A stretch of DNA of 64,000 nt from Neptunomonas phycophila (GCF_001922575.1 NZ_MRCI01000001.1:2108001-2172000); one strand, 5' to 3'. Positions 36,101 through 45,373 are shown, counted from the stretch's first letter. Notes: generated by a model from the sequence alone, not told the origin. Translations and numbers: made by a program.

Positions 36101-36538
36101 GATATCAAATAAAATTTCGAGCGCTGAGGCCATAATGGCCGCCTCTAACGCAAAAAATATAAAAGTAAAAGAAGCGTAAATCAGCGAGGTGATAGTGGAT
36201 CCAATATAACCAAAGCCCGCGCCACGAGTCAGTAAGTCGATATCCACGCCATAGCGCGCCGCGTAGTAACTAATAGGTAAACCCGTTAAAAAGATGATAG
36301 CGCATACGACTAAAATAGCGGCCAATGCGTTTTCAAACCCGTAACTAAGGGTTAACGACCCGCCAATGGCTTCTAACGCTAAAAAAGAAATAGCGCCTAA
36401 AGCCGTATTAGATACACGTGCAGTTGACCAACGACGAGCATCTTTAGCCGTAAAGCGCAGCGCGTAGTCTTCCAATGTTTGGTTAGCCACCCAGCGGTTA
36501 TAGCTGCGTTTGGTTCTCGCCGTTTTATCGTGCGCCAA
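33140..36538 (-). CDS. Hybrid sensor histidine kinase fused to an NCS1 transporter-like domain
   Basis: This 1132-residue inner-membrane protein has residues about 25-485 resembling NCS1 permeases (purine, pyrimidine, allantoin or urea-type cation symporters) with about twelve hydrophobic segments. Nine cysteines at 500-537 (Cys500, 503, 506, 515, 523, 526, 527, 533, 537) form a zinc-ribbon or cluster-like module. Two more membrane segments (about 565-590 and 603-628) lead into a kinase core with His683 in SHELRTPLNS, NLLSNAVKYTE, DTGVGI and GTGLGL. A receiver domain (about 925-1045, LLDISMPG) and a helical tail follow. This parallels CbrA-type transporter-kinases, but with an NCS1 rather than an SSS domain. 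It probably senses or transports a nitrogen compound, given the divergent amide genes. Confidence 0.88.
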   Translation of the reverse strand: MAHDKTARTKRSYNRWVANQTLEDYALRFTAKDARRWSTARVSNTALGAISFLALEAIGGSLTLSYGFENALAAILVVCAIIFLTGLPISYYAARYGVDIDLLTRGAGFGYIGSTITSLIYASFTFIFFALEAAIMASALEILFDIPLGIAYVICALVVIPLVTHGITFISRFQLWTQPVWVVLQLLPFVFILQHELSVIDDWTQYPPQGDPNQAGLGLNVIYFGAASGILFALMAQIGEQVDFLRFLPEKTEQTKFRWWLAMLLSGPGWVIPGLVKILAGSFLAVLAINHGVRVEVADDPMQMYLIAFSYLGQSPQATLALAGIFVIVSQLKINVTNAYAGSLAWSNFFSRLSHSHPGRVVWLVFNVIIALLIMELGIYEALEQILGIYSNVVVAWVGALVADLIVNKPLGYSPKHIEFKRAHLYDVNPVGFGAMLIASIVGVVCYLGMLGPIAKAFAPFIALLSAFVISPIIAFLTQGNYYIARSSMMEPTTAQKGECVICENCYEIEDLTQCPVNGGIICSLCCTLDARCHDQCKEGARFSDQLSRLVVFFLPSRMAARSDSRILQFSGLLFLIATIVGSLFWLVYMQFPFDDEAVREAVYTTLLQVFLLLLIINGVLIWLFVLAKDSQQLALEESQRQTALLTKEIAAHEETDRALQRAKEQADSANQAKSRYLTGISHELRTPLNSLLGYAQLLERDRNFPDAYKSKVGLIRRSGEHLEDLIEGLLDISRIEAGRLELSRDQVLLPELMQELVEMFSVQARDKGIEFSYAEHSVLPKVVIADEKHVRQILINLLSNAVKYTERGSVTFSVRYRSQVAEFLIKDTGVGIEKEDQEVIFKPFERIRKPGIPQISGTGLGLTISRLLTDIMGGDLSVESIPKEGSQFKLSLMLSRVDKAQIQKKPVERRIESYKGDQKTIMVVDDDATHRGLVSEILSPLGFVVLESPNAEVCLSTLESTTPDLFLLDISMPGKTGWELLATLRQIGMMQPVIMVSANATERQPSELEEGTRGYSAYLTKPMKDSLLLANIASALKLTWQYEPRTLPKKPRLIAHQNISSANVITPGQAKEIISMAEIGFLQGLDQLLKEIEQTHDKHPDVLKARALVTQCQFAELIALCKPLMSEQVAT

Positions 36539-36831
36539 ATTCTACCCCTATTTTTACGACACCATTATTGATGATTCTAGGCACTCACCAAATTTTGTTT
36601 CCTAATAAAGACATAAATACAGCAATTTCCACACCACCCGCGATCAACCATCGCCCATTTGCCCTGGCGCCAATCGGTTCAAGACCATACTGAATTAGCA
36701 ACAAAACAGATATGCGTTAAATGACGTAGCCCGCTAGTGCAATTCACGAATACCTCTGAGCCACGAAAAACTTCACTCTATATCCATACCAAGCACGACT
36801 TACTTCCATTGACTGTACAGAGGGCTCTATC
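36539..36831. promoter_or_regulatory. Divergent control region of the amide/urea locus
   Basis: About 290 bases separate the NCS1-kinase gene (left) from the transporter operon (right). GAGGGC at 36819-36824 is the ribosome site for the binding-protein gene. A TGGCGC near 36664 was checked as a sigma-54 element but lacks the paired GC. The response regulator and nitrogen control are expected to act here, but no repeated operator could be assigned. Confidence 0.4.
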
Positions 36832-38082
36832 ATGCGAAAGCAACGTAAAGACATCTCCAAAAATAGACAGCTACGACGCAGTGTCATTAAGGGGTTAATG
36901 GCACTGCCAGCCGCAATTATGCTATCCAACATGGCATGGGCCGCAGACGTAAATACCACAGGTCTAGCCGTAACTGACGATACGGTTAAAGTAGGTATTC
37001 TTCACTCAGTCACCGGCACCATGGCGATTAGTGAGACAGGTTCAGTGCAGGCAGAAAAGCTAGCCATTGAACAAATTAATGCTATGGGGGGCGTACTGGG
37101 CCGCCAAATTGAGTACGTACAAGAAGACGGTGCTAGTGACTGGCCTACATTTGCTGAAAAATCGAAAAAACTCTTAGTCAACGATAAAGTCGCCGCCGTG
37201 TTCGGTTGCTGGACATCTGCTTCACGTAAAGCGGTTTTACCGGTATTTGAGCAGTACAACGGTATGCTGTATTACCCCACTTTTTATGAAGGGCTAGAGC
37301 AATCACCTAACGTTGTTTACACAGGCCAAGAAGCCACTCAGCAAATTTTAGAGGGTATTGACTGGGCGGCAAAAACTAAAGGCGCTAAATCTTTTTACCT
37401 CCTAGGGTCTGACTACATCTGGCCTCGTACCTCTAACAAAATTGCCCGTAAGCACATTGAAAAATTGGGTCTAAAAACCGTTGGGGAAGAGTACTACCCG
37501 TTAGGGCATACTCAATTCAACTCGGTTATCAACAAAATCAAACTTAAAAAGCCTGATGTAGTATTCATCTCAGTAGTGGGTGGCTCTAACGTTGCTTTCT
37601 ACAAGCAGTTAAAAGCAGCCGGTATTGACATGACTAAAGAGAAACCGCTGTTCTTAACAATCTCGGTTACCGAAGATGAAATCTTAGGTATTGGCGGCGA
37701 AAACATCGACGGCATTTACGCATCAATGAAGTATTTCCAAAGCTTACCTAACGAGAACAACCAAGCCTTTGTTAAAGCCTTTAAAGAACGCTGGGGTGAT
37801 GACATCGTTATTGGTGATGTCACTCAGGCCGCCTACCTCGGGCCATGGTTATGGAAAGCCGCTGTCGAAAAAGCAGGTTCATTCGATATCGATAAAGTAA
37901 AAGCAGCATCCCCTGGCATTGAGCTAACAACCGCTCCAGAAGGCTATGTTCGCGTTCATGACAATCACCACCTCTGGTCTAAAACACGTATCGGTGTCGC
38001 CGAGCCTGACGGCCAATACAAAGTGGTTTATGAGAGCCCAGAGCTTATCGAACCTAACCCATTCCCAGAAGGTTATCAGTAA
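36832..38082 (+). CDS. urtA: Urea/short-chain amide ABC transporter, periplasmic binding protein
   Basis: This 416-residue periplasmic binding protein is of the UrtA/FmdD class. The N-terminus carries an RRSVIKG twin-arginine-like motif and signal, cut after AWA near residue 37. The mature part has VKVGILHSVTGTMAISE and the downstream blocks FGCWTSASRKAVLPVFEQYNGMLYYPTFYEGLEQSPN and LLGSDYIWPRTSNKI, typical of urea/amide receptors. It heads an operon for permeases, ATPases and amide-splitting enzymes, so its ligand is probably acetamide, formamide, urea or similar. Exact specificity cannot be read from the sequence. Confidence 0.9.
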   Translation: MRKQRKDISKNRQLRRSVIKGLMALPAAIMLSNMAWAADVNTTGLAVTDDTVKVGILHSVTGTMAISETGSVQAEKLAIEQINAMGGVLGRQIEYVQEDGASDWPTFAEKSKKLLVNDKVAAVFGCWTSASRKAVLPVFEQYNGMLYYPTFYEGLEQSPNVVYTGQEATQQILEGIDWAAKTKGAKSFYLLGSDYIWPRTSNKIARKHIEKLGLKTVGEEYYPLGHTQFNSVINKIKLKKPDVVFISVVGGSNVAFYKQLKAAGIDMTKEKPLFLTISVTEDEILGIGGENIDGIYASMKYFQSLPNENNQAFVKAFKERWGDDIVIGDVTQAAYLGPWLWKAAVEKAGSFDIDKVKAASPGIELTTAPEGYVRVHDNHHLWSKTRIGVAEPDGQYKVVYESPELIEPNPFPEGYQ

Positions 38083-38185
38083 TTTCATCGGCTGCACTTC
38101 AATCTCTTGAGGTGCAGCTTTTCAGCTGAAATTTTACTTTTTTATTCTGTTATCACTCAGTTAACCGTTAGTGGAGTACGCCATC

Positions 38186-39112
38186 ATGTTTGCTGAATAC
38201 TCACTATCAGAGCTAGGCGCCATCTTTGCAATGCAAGGGTTTGCGGGCCTTAGTCTCTTCTCTATTTTTGTATTGATGGCATTAGGCTTAGCCATCATTT
38301 TCGGACAAATGGGCGTAATCAACATGGCCCATGGCGAGTTCATGATTTTGGGCGCGTACATGACCTACCTAACGTCCCAGGTTTTTGAAAACTATCTACC
38401 CAGCCTGTATGGCAGTTATTTCATTATCGCAATGGTGATCGCCTTCTTTGCTTCGGGTGCCCTCGGTGCCGTTGTGGAATGGGCCATTATTAAACGGCTA
38501 TACCATCGCCCGCTGGATACCCTTCTAGCGACCTGGGGTTTGAGCCTAATTTTACAGCAGTGTTACCGCTCTATTTTTGGCGCACGCGAAGTGGGTGTGA
38601 CTTTACCTGACTGGCTCATGGGTTCGTTCGCCGTAACTGACATGATTGAAATACCCATTAACGGTGTGTTTGTCATGATCCTCACCCTGCTCATTGCTTT
38701 TGCATTATATCTGCTGATGTACCGCTCTAACTGGGGCGGCCAAGTCCGCGCCGTTGTACAAAATCGCCCGATGGCGGGTGCGGTCGGTATCAATACCGAA
38801 AAAGTAGACCGCATGACCTTTGCGCTAGGCTGCGGCATCGCCGGTGTGGCAGGTAGTGCTTTTACAATGATTGGATCAACAGGCCCAACCTCTGGGCAGC
38901 TCTATATTGTTGATACCTTCTTAGTCGTAGTGTTTGGTGGCGCTGCCAGTTTGCTAGGCACTATTGCCTCAGCATTCACAATCTCGCAAGCGCAATCCAC
39001 GATGGAGTTCTTCCTCAGTGGCTCTATGGCCAAAGTGCTTACCCTCTTGTTCGTTGTTGGCATCTTGATGATTCGCCCACAAGGCTTATTCGCCATGAAG
39101 ATTCGTAAATAA
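38186..39112 (+). CDS. urtB: Urea/amide ABC transporter, permease (UrtB-like)
   Basis: This 308-residue branched-chain-amino-acid-type permease (LivH family) has about eight membrane segments and a conserved GQMGVINMAHGEFMILGAYMTY block. The ATG at 38186 was chosen because GGAG lies nine bases before it; the GTG five codons earlier overlaps that ribosome site. It is shorter than many proteobacterial UrtB proteins, which have an N-terminal extension, and so resembles the amide-transporter version. It is the second gene of the transporter operon. Confidence 0.9.
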   Translation: MFAEYSLSELGAIFAMQGFAGLSLFSIFVLMALGLAIIFGQMGVINMAHGEFMILGAYMTYLTSQVFENYLPSLYGSYFIIAMVIAFFASGALGAVVEWAIIKRLYHRPLDTLLATWGLSLILQQCYRSIFGAREVGVTLPDWLMGSFAVTDMIEIPINGVFVMILTLLIAFALYLLMYRSNWGGQVRAVVQNRPMAGAVGINTEKVDRMTFALGCGIAGVAGSAFTMIGSTGPTSGQLYIVDTFLVVVFGGAASLLGTIASAFTISQAQSTMEFFLSGSMAKVLTLLFVVGILMIRPQGLFAMKIRK

Positions 39113-39122
39113 GGAGCTATCT

Positions 39123-40295
39123 ATGACGACTTCAGCCAGTACGCATTCGTTTTTTCAAAAGAAAGACATACTCCACTACGGCTTATTAGCTTTACTTTTG
39201 ATTGTCATTCTTCCACTGACCATGGATATCTTTCGACTCAACCTGGTCGGTAAATACCTTACGTACGCTTTTGTTGCTGTTAGCCTTGTACTTTGTTGGG
39301 GTTACGGCGGGATCCTAAGCTTAGGCCAAGGGGTGTTTTTCGGCTTAGGCGGCTATGCAATGGCTATGTATTTGAAGCTAGAAGCCTCAACCCCCGAAGC
39401 CACCGCTATTCAGTCTACACCCGGTATCCCGGATTTTATGGACTGGAACCAGCTCACCGAGCTGCCTTGGTTTTGGGAGCCCTTCCACTCGTTAGGCTTT
39501 ACTGTTTTAGCCATCTTATTTATCGCTCCGTTGTTTGCTTACATTATTGCCGTAGCCATGTTTAAGCGCCGTGTTGGTGGTGTGTATTTTGCGATCATCA
39601 CACAAGCTATCGCCGCAATTATTACCATTCTGATTATTGGTCAACAAGGTTACACAGGTGGAGTTAACGGTATAACAGATCTGCGTACCCTAGCAGGTTG
39701 GGATATCCGCTCAGATTACGCCAAATATGTCCTCTACTTTCTATGCGTAGGCTGCTTATTTGCTGTGCTGTTGCTATCGCAATTTGTGATGAAAAGTAAG
39801 CTAGGCCGTCTACTTGTAGCCATTCGAGACCGAGAAGATCGGGTGCGCTTTTCAGGCTATGACGTATCCAACTTTAAGATCTTTGTGTTCTGCTTTGCTG
39901 CCATGCTATCAGCCATTGGCGGAGCTATGTTCACGCTTCAAGTAGGCTTTATGTCACCGACCTTAGTTGGCATCGTGCCTTCCATCGAAATGGTCATCTT
40001 TTGTGCAGTTGGCGGGCGTCTTTCATTAATTGGCGCGGTTTACGGAACGCTATTAGTCAATGCCGCTAAGACAACTATGTCAGAGGCGTTCCCAGAACTA
40101 TGGTTATTCGCCATGGGTGCCCTCTTCATTGGTGTAGTACTGGCCTTCCCTAATGGATTAGCAGGCGTTTACGTCACACTAAAAGAGAAGTTTTTGGCCT
40201 CTCGCCGCTCATCAACACCGGCCAAAGCCCCCGCGGCAAAAACCGAAAGCAATGATGCATCAATCCCTAACGCTAGCCCTGCTAACCCATCTTGA
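39123..40295 (+). CDS. urtC: Urea/amide ABC transporter, permease (UrtC-like)
   Basis: This is a 390-residue LivM-family permease with about ten membrane segments. CWGYGGILSLGQGVFFGLGGYAMAMYLKLEA near residue 58 is the family signature, and GGVYFAIITQAIAAIITILI follows near 155. The C-terminal 30 residues are Ala/Pro/Ser-rich and poorly conserved. It begins ten bases after urtB and its stop lies 11 bases before the urtD ATG. It pairs with UrtB to form the membrane channel. Confidence 0.9.
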   Translation: MTTSASTHSFFQKKDILHYGLLALLLIVILPLTMDIFRLNLVGKYLTYAFVAVSLVLCWGYGGILSLGQGVFFGLGGYAMAMYLKLEASTPEATAIQSTPGIPDFMDWNQLTELPWFWEPFHSLGFTVLAILFIAPLFAYIIAVAMFKRRVGGVYFAIITQAIAAIITILIIGQQGYTGGVNGITDLRTLAGWDIRSDYAKYVLYFLCVGCLFAVLLLSQFVMKSKLGRLLVAIRDREDRVRFSGYDVSNFKIFVFCFAAMLSAIGGAMFTLQVGFMSPTLVGIVPSIEMVIFCAVGGRLSLIGAVYGTLLVNAAKTTMSEAFPELWLFAMGALFIGVVLAFPNGLAGVYVTLKEKFLASRRSSTPAKAPAAKTESNDASIPNASPANPS

Positions 40296-40306
40296 GGACC
40301 GGAATC

Positions 40307-41050
40307 ATGTCTAAGAAAGATTTTGTACTCTCTGTAGAAGGCCTAACCGTATCCTTTGATGGCTTTAAAGCGGTAAACGACCTTTCATTCTATGTGGATG
40401 AAGGAGAGATACGCGTCATTATCGGACCTAACGGTGCTGGGAAAACCACCGTACTGGATTTAATTTGCGGCCGTACCAAAGCCACTGATGGCTCTATCAA
40501 ATTCCGTGATCAAGAACTAACCCGTATGAAAGAGCATGAAATAGTTCATGCGGGAGTCGGGCGTAAATTCCAAAACCCATCCATATACGAAGACTTAACC
40601 GTTTTTGAAAACCTAGAGCTTTCCTACCCAAAAGGCCACGGTGTGTTTGGCGCTTTAATGTTTAAGCGAGATGAGGCTGTTATCGAGTCTGTTCATGAAA
40701 TCGCTGACATGATCTTTTTGAAAGAGCACCTCTATCAACGCGCCGACTTGCTTAGCCACGGGCAAAAACAATGGTTAGAGATTGGCATGTTGCTCATCCA
40801 AGATCCCGCCCTACTGATGCTAGACGAGCCGGTGGCTGGCATGTCGATCGCCGAACGTAAACAAACAGCTGAACTACTCAACCGGATTACCCAAGATCGA
40901 TCCGTACTCGTGATTGAGCACGACATGCAGTTTGTAGAAGACATTGCCCATCGCGTAACCGTACTACATCAAGGGAAATTACTGTCCGAAGGCTCATTAG
41001 AGCATGTCAAAAGCGACCCCAAAGTCGTTGAAGTGTATCTAGGCCACTAA
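40307..41050 (+). CDS. urtD: Urea/amide ABC transporter, ATPase (UrtD-like)
   Basis: This 247-residue LivG-type ATPase carries Walker A GPNGAGKTT, a signature-like LLSHGQKQWLEIGM and Walker B LLMLDEPVAGMS. The VGRKFQNPSIYEDLTVFENLEL segment is typical of UrtD. The ATG at 40307 has GAGG nine bases upstream and is preferred over an in-frame TTG at 40292 that overlaps the preceding stop. It forms the ATPase pair with UrtE. Confidence 0.92.
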   Translation: MSKKDFVLSVEGLTVSFDGFKAVNDLSFYVDEGEIRVIIGPNGAGKTTVLDLICGRTKATDGSIKFRDQELTRMKEHEIVHAGVGRKFQNPSIYEDLTVFENLELSYPKGHGVFGALMFKRDEAVIESVHEIADMIFLKEHLYQRADLLSHGQKQWLEIGMLLIQDPALLMLDEPVAGMSIAERKQTAELLNRITQDRSVLVIEHDMQFVEDIAHRVTVLHQGKLLSEGSLEHVKSDPKVVEVYLGH

Positions 41051-41060
41051 GGAGACGAAC

Positions 41061-41750
41061 ATGCTAACTGTTAATCAATATGATGTCGCTTACGGCCAAA
41101 GTAAGGTCATCAATGATATGAACTTAACCATTGGCAGCAACGAAATTGTTGCCGTGTTAGGCCGTAACGGCATGGGTAAAACGACCCTAATGAAATCGTT
41201 GATCGGAATGATCCCATCGGCTGGCGGCAGTGTCGCGTTAAAAGACACTGAAATTAGTGGCATGAAAAGCCATCAGCGTGTCGCCTCTGGGCTGGGCTTT
41301 GTGCCGCAGGGCCGTATGATTTTCTCAACAATGACGGTTGAAGAGAATATCCGCACCGGCCTTACCTCTACCAAAAGCAACAGTATTCCCGAGCATCTCT
41401 ACGAACTGTTTCCCGTACTTAAAGAGATGAAAGACCGCCGTGGAGGCAACTTATCCGGCGGGCAACAGCAGCAACTTGCCATTGCGCGCGCCTTAGCCAG
41501 CAACCCCTCATTATTGTTGCTGGATGAGCCGACCGAAGGCATCCAACCCTCCATCATCCGAGAAATGGCACGCACCTTACGCAAAATACGTGACGAACAC
41601 GGCCTCGCCATTCTTGTATCCGAGCAGGTACTGAGCTTTGCGATGGATGTTGCCGATCGAATTCTTGTTATCGAAAAAGGCAACATCGTCCATGACGTGC
41701 CCTGTGCCGATGCCGACCCAGACACTATTGCACGTTACTTATCCGTTTAA
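41061..41750 (+). CDS. urtE: Urea/amide ABC transporter, ATPase (UrtE-like)
   Basis: This is a 229-residue LivF-type ATPase. Walker A GRNGMGKTT, signature NLSGGQQQQLAIAR, Walker B LLLLDEPTEGIQPSI and ILVSEQ for the H-loop region are visible. The EGIQP stretch is characteristic of UrtE. It follows urtD by ten bases and completes the transporter. Confidence 0.92.
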   Translation: MLTVNQYDVAYGQSKVINDMNLTIGSNEIVAVLGRNGMGKTTLMKSLIGMIPSAGGSVALKDTEISGMKSHQRVASGLGFVPQGRMIFSTMTVEENIRTGLTSTKSNSIPEHLYELFPVLKEMKDRRGGNLSGGQQQQLAIARALASNPSLLLLDEPTEGIQPSIIREMARTLRKIRDEHGLAILVSEQVLSFAMDVADRILVIEKGNIVHDVPCADADPDTIARYLSV

Positions 41751-41788
41751 CGATGATCGATTTTTCAACTAGATAGAGGAAATACGCC

Positions 41789-42832
41789 ATGCGACACGGT
41801 GATATATCAAGCAGCCCAGACACCGTTGGTGTAGCCGTAGTTAACTACAAGATGCCACGCCTACACACTAAATCCGACGTTTTAGCCAACGCCGAACAGA
41901 TTGCCGACATGATCATTGGTATCAAACAAGGGCTCCCCGGCATGGATCTTATTGTGTTTCCCGAATACAGCACCATGGGGATCATGTACGACAAAGACGA
42001 AATGATGGCGACAGCCACCACCATCCCCGGAGAAGAGACCGCCATCTTCTCTGCGGCATGTAAAAAAGCCAACACATGGGGTGTGTTTTCACTCACCGGT
42101 GAGCAGCACGAAGAACACCCTCATAAATCACCCTACAACACGCTAGTACTCATCAATAACGAGGGTGAAATCGTTCAAAAATACCGTAAATGCATCCCTT
42201 GGTGCCCTATCGAAGGCTGGTATCCAGGTGATCGCACCTATGTAACAACCGGCCCAAAGGGTATGAAAATCAGCTTAATTATTTGCGACGACGGTAACTA
42301 CCCGGAAATTTGGCGCGATTGCGCTATGCGTGGTGCTGAACTCATCGTGCGTTGCCAAGGCTATATGTACCCAGCCAAAGAGCAGCAAGTCATGATGGCC
42401 AAAACCATGGCTTGGGCCAATAACTGCTATGTTGCGGTAGCCAACGCCGCCGGCTTTGACGGTGTGTATTCTTATTTTGGACACTCAGCCATTGTCGGTT
42501 TTGACGGACGCACACTTGGCGAGTGCGGTGAAGAAGACATGGGTATCCAGTACGCCCAACTCTCGGTATCGCAAATACGGGATGCACGCGCTAACGACCA
42601 ATCACAAAACCACTTATTCAAATTACTCCATCGAGGCTACACCGGCGTGCACAACTCAGGCGACGGCGATAAAGGTATTGCTGACTGCCCATTTGAGTTT
42701 TATCGCACTTGGGTGATGGACGCCGAAAAAGCCCAATCTGATGTAGAAGCCATGACGCGCGACACCATAGGCGTGGTCGATTGCCCAGTAGGTAATTTAC
42801 CAGCAGGCGCATCTGAAAAGGAAATGGGTTAA
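41789..42832 (+). CDS. amiE: Aliphatic amidase AmiE
   Basis: This 347-residue nitrilase-superfamily enzyme hydrolyses short aliphatic amides such as acetamide and propionamide to the acid and ammonia. The protein is strikingly similar to Pseudomonas aeruginosa AmiE from its first residues ([19 protein letters not shown]). The catalytic triad is intact: Glu59 in VFPEYS, Lys134 in QKYRKC and Cys166 in IICDDGN. It is cytoplasmic and usually hexameric. It lies directly downstream of the amide/urea importer, which supplies substrate, and upstream of the Clp-like gene, as amiB follows amiE in Pseudomonas. Confidence 0.96.
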   Translation: MRHGDISSSPDTVGVAVVNYKMPRLHTKSDVLANAEQIADMIIGIKQGLPGMDLIVFPEYSTMGIMYDKDEMMATATTIPGEETAIFSAACKKANTWGVFSLTGEQHEEHPHKSPYNTLVLINNEGEIVQKYRKCIPWCPIEGWYPGDRTYVTTGPKGMKISLIICDDGNYPEIWRDCAMRGAELIVRCQGYMYPAKEQQVMMAKTMAWANNCYVAVANAAGFDGVYSYFGHSAIVGFDGRTLGECGEEDMGIQYAQLSVSQIRDARANDQSQNHLFKLLHRGYTGVHNSGDGDKGIADCPFEFYRTWVMDAEKAQSDVEAMTRDTIGVVDCPVGNLPAGASEKEMG

Positions 42833-42884
42833 GCAATGTTGACTATCGGGGCAACGAGCACACGTGCCTATAAGGGGAATCGGG

Positions 42885-44036
42885 ATGCCGTTTATTACTG
42901 ATCGACTACATGATACTGCCCCGGCAGCCCAAGCGGTTCAAACACCGCTAGCACAAAGCCAAAGTCATGCAACGAAAAACCAGCCGTTGCGGTCTCGTTT
43001 TGCCTTTGACCCAGATGAAATTAAAACCTTGTTACTGCACCACATTGCAGGCCAGCGCAAAGTCATTGAGTCCTTGTATCAGCAGCTAAAAGTGATTAAA
43101 GCTGACTTGGCTGATAATGACCGACCGCTCTACGTTGCTTTATATATTGGCGATACTGGCGTTGGCAAAACAGAGATTGTTCGCCTATTAGCTAAAGCTA
43201 TTCATGGTGACTGCAATCAGTTTTGCCGCATTGACATGAACACCCTATCCCAAAGCCATTACAGCGCAGCCATTACAGGGGCGCCTCCGGGATACGTCGG
43301 CAGTAAAGAAGGCACCAGCCTTTTTGATGCCGACAAAATAGCCGGCACCGCCAGCCGCCCCGGTATTGTCTTATTCGATGAAATCGAAAAAGCTAGCCCA
43401 GACGTTGCTCGCAGCTTGATGAATATTCTGGATACCGGGCATTTACGCCTTGCATCAGGTAACCATCAACTCGACTTCTGCAACAGCCTGATATTCATGA
43501 CCAGCAACATCGGCTCGCGCACATGGGCCAGCGCACAACGGCGTGCTGGTAAAATGGGGTTCTTGCGGCGCTTTATATTCCAAAGTCCCTTTCAGCCTAA
43601 CCGTGACACTGTAATTCACGACGCACTGCATGCACACTTTGATCCTGAATTCCTTAATCGCATTGACCGCATTGCCTTATTTGAGCCGCTCAGCACTGAG
43701 CACCTAGATATCCTCATCGCACTAGAAACCGCAGCGGCAAACCAACGTTTACGCCGCAAAAGTGTGGCTATTGAGCTTGATGACAGTGCGGTCGCTTTTA
43801 TTCGCCAATATGGATTTGATCCATTGTTTGGTGCCCGATCAATCAAACGACGCTATCGAGAGCTTGTCATTATCCCGCTAGCCGAAGCAATGATCACAAA
43901 CCCACCTTACCCAGAAGCGGCCAGCACGTATCACGCTACCGAAAACGGTGAGCGCTTAACTTTCACGTTACTACCCATAAACGATGCAACGTCCACAGAC
44001 ACGCATCAACCATTAGAACCAAAGTCCACTTTTTAA
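42885..44036 (+). CDS. Single-module Clp/Hsp100-type AAA+ ATPase (AmiB-like)
   Basis: This 383-residue AAA+ protein resembles the C-terminal module of ClpA/ClpB. It has Walker A GDTGVGKTE, pore-region APPGYVGSKEG, Walker B IVLFDEIEKAS, sensor-type MTSNIGS and a C-terminal D2-small-domain block (FDPLFGARSIKRRYRELV). The N-terminal 50 residues are variable. AAGGGG ahead of 42885 favours that start over a GTG at 42864. The Pseudomonas amidase operon has an equivalent chaperone-like gene, amiB, after amiE. The role is inferred to be amidase folding or assembly; no peptidase partner lies nearby. Confidence 0.82.
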   Translation: MPFITDRLHDTAPAAQAVQTPLAQSQSHATKNQPLRSRFAFDPDEIKTLLLHHIAGQRKVIESLYQQLKVIKADLADNDRPLYVALYIGDTGVGKTEIVRLLAKAIHGDCNQFCRIDMNTLSQSHYSAAITGAPPGYVGSKEGTSLFDADKIAGTASRPGIVLFDEIEKASPDVARSLMNILDTGHLRLASGNHQLDFCNSLIFMTSNIGSRTWASAQRRAGKMGFLRRFIFQSPFQPNRDTVIHDALHAHFDPEFLNRIDRIALFEPLSTEHLDILIALETAAANQRLRRKSVAIELDDSAVAFIRQYGFDPLFGARSIKRRYRELVIIPLAEAMITNPPYPEAASTYHATENGERLTFTLLPINDATSTDTHQPLEPKSTF

Positions 44037-44069
44037 AGAAGCCAAAATGACTTCGTAAGGAGAAAGAAG

Positions 44070-45302
44070 ATGACCGATACAATTATTAAAATCGACCTGA
44101 ACAAATCCGCTTACGAGCATGACAACGTGCACAACCGTTGGCATCCCGACATCCCAATGGTCGCTACGGTAAAACCCGGTGATGATTTTATTGTCGAGTG
44201 CTTCGACTGGACCGGCGGGCAAATAAAAAACGATGACGACGCATCCGACGTCCGCGATGTAGACCTCACTCAAGTTCATTTTCTCTCCGGCCCTATAGCC
44301 GTCGAAGGCGCAGAACCCGGTGATTTGTTGGAAGTCGACATCCTCGACATTGGTGCGTTCGCAGAACAACAGTGGGGCTTTAACGGATTTTTCTCAAAGA
44401 AAAACGGCGGTGGCTTCCTCGACAATCATTTTCCAGAAGCCCAAAAGTCGATTTGGGACTTTAACGGCATGTTTACAAAATCGCGCCATGTTCCCGGTGT
44501 CGAGTTTGCCGGTATTCTTCATCCTGGCTTAATTGGCTGCCTGCCTTCAAAAGACATGTTAGAGATGTGGAACACGCGCGAGAAAGAACTCTTTGATACC
44601 GATCCAGAACGCGAGCCCGCGTTAGCTTGCCTACCCTTTGCTGAAACAGCGCATATGGGACGCATGAAAGGTGATGATAAAGCCAAAGCCGCTGGCGAAG
44701 GCGCGCGAACAGTCCCTCCTCGTGAGCACGGCGGTAACTGCGACATTAAAGACTTAACTCGCGGTGCAAAAGTATACTTCCCTGTTTATGTAGACGGTGC
44801 TGGCTTATCCGTAGGTGACCTCCACTTCAGCCAAGGCGACGGCGAAATTACCTTCTGCGGCGCTATCGAAATGGCAGGCTGGATACACATGCGCGTTAAT
44901 TTAATCAAAGACGGCATGAAAAAGTATGATGTTAAAAACCCAATCTTCAAACCAAGCCCAATGGTGCCTAAATACGATGATTACCTCATCTTTGAAGGCA
45001 TCTCTGTGGATGAAGATGGCAAACAACACTATCTGGATACTAGCGTTGCGTATCGTCAAGCCTGTCTTAATGCGATCAACTATCTCACGAAGTTTGGCTA
45101 CTCTCCCGCTCAAGGCTACGCCATCCTCGGCTGTGCACCTGTGCAGGGCCACATTAGCGGCGTAGTTGATATTCCAAACTCCTGTGCAACCTTATGGTTA
45201 CCGACGGATATCTTCGACTTTGATATCAAACCCAACAGCGACGGCCCAATAAAACACCTCGATGGCAGCATCGACATACCGTTAGCACCTGACAAAGAGT
45301 AA
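44070..45302 (+). CDS. fmdA: Formamidase FmdA (acetamidase/formamidase family)
   Basis: This 410-residue enzyme splits formamide to formate and ammonia. It is the classic FmdA type, unrelated to AmiE. Recognisable parts are an N-terminal VHNRWHPDIPMVATVKPGDDFIVECFDWTGGQI, the VPPREHGGNCDIKDLTRGAKVYFPVYVDGAGLSVGDLHFSQGDGE block near 215-255, and the Cys-containing CAPVQGHISGVVDIPN near the end. The gene lies 33 bases after the AAA+ gene with AAGGAG before it. With AmiE it widens the range of amides usable as nitrogen source. Confidence 0.94.
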   Translation: MTDTIIKIDLNKSAYEHDNVHNRWHPDIPMVATVKPGDDFIVECFDWTGGQIKNDDDASDVRDVDLTQVHFLSGPIAVEGAEPGDLLEVDILDIGAFAEQQWGFNGFFSKKNGGGFLDNHFPEAQKSIWDFNGMFTKSRHVPGVEFAGILHPGLIGCLPSKDMLEMWNTREKELFDTDPEREPALACLPFAETAHMGRMKGDDKAKAAGEGARTVPPREHGGNCDIKDLTRGAKVYFPVYVDGAGLSVGDLHFSQGDGEITFCGAIEMAGWIHMRVNLIKDGMKKYDVKNPIFKPSPMVPKYDDYLIFEGISVDEDGKQHYLDTSVAYRQACLNAINYLTKFGYSPAQGYAILGCAPVQGHISGVVDIPNSCATLWLPTDIFDFDIKPNSDGPIKHLDGSIDIPLAPDKE

Positions 45303-45373
45303 ATAAAGCCCACCCTTCGTGTAAAAGGCAGCCTATCACTAGGCTGCCCGTAATAGGAACAAAGGAGCACACC

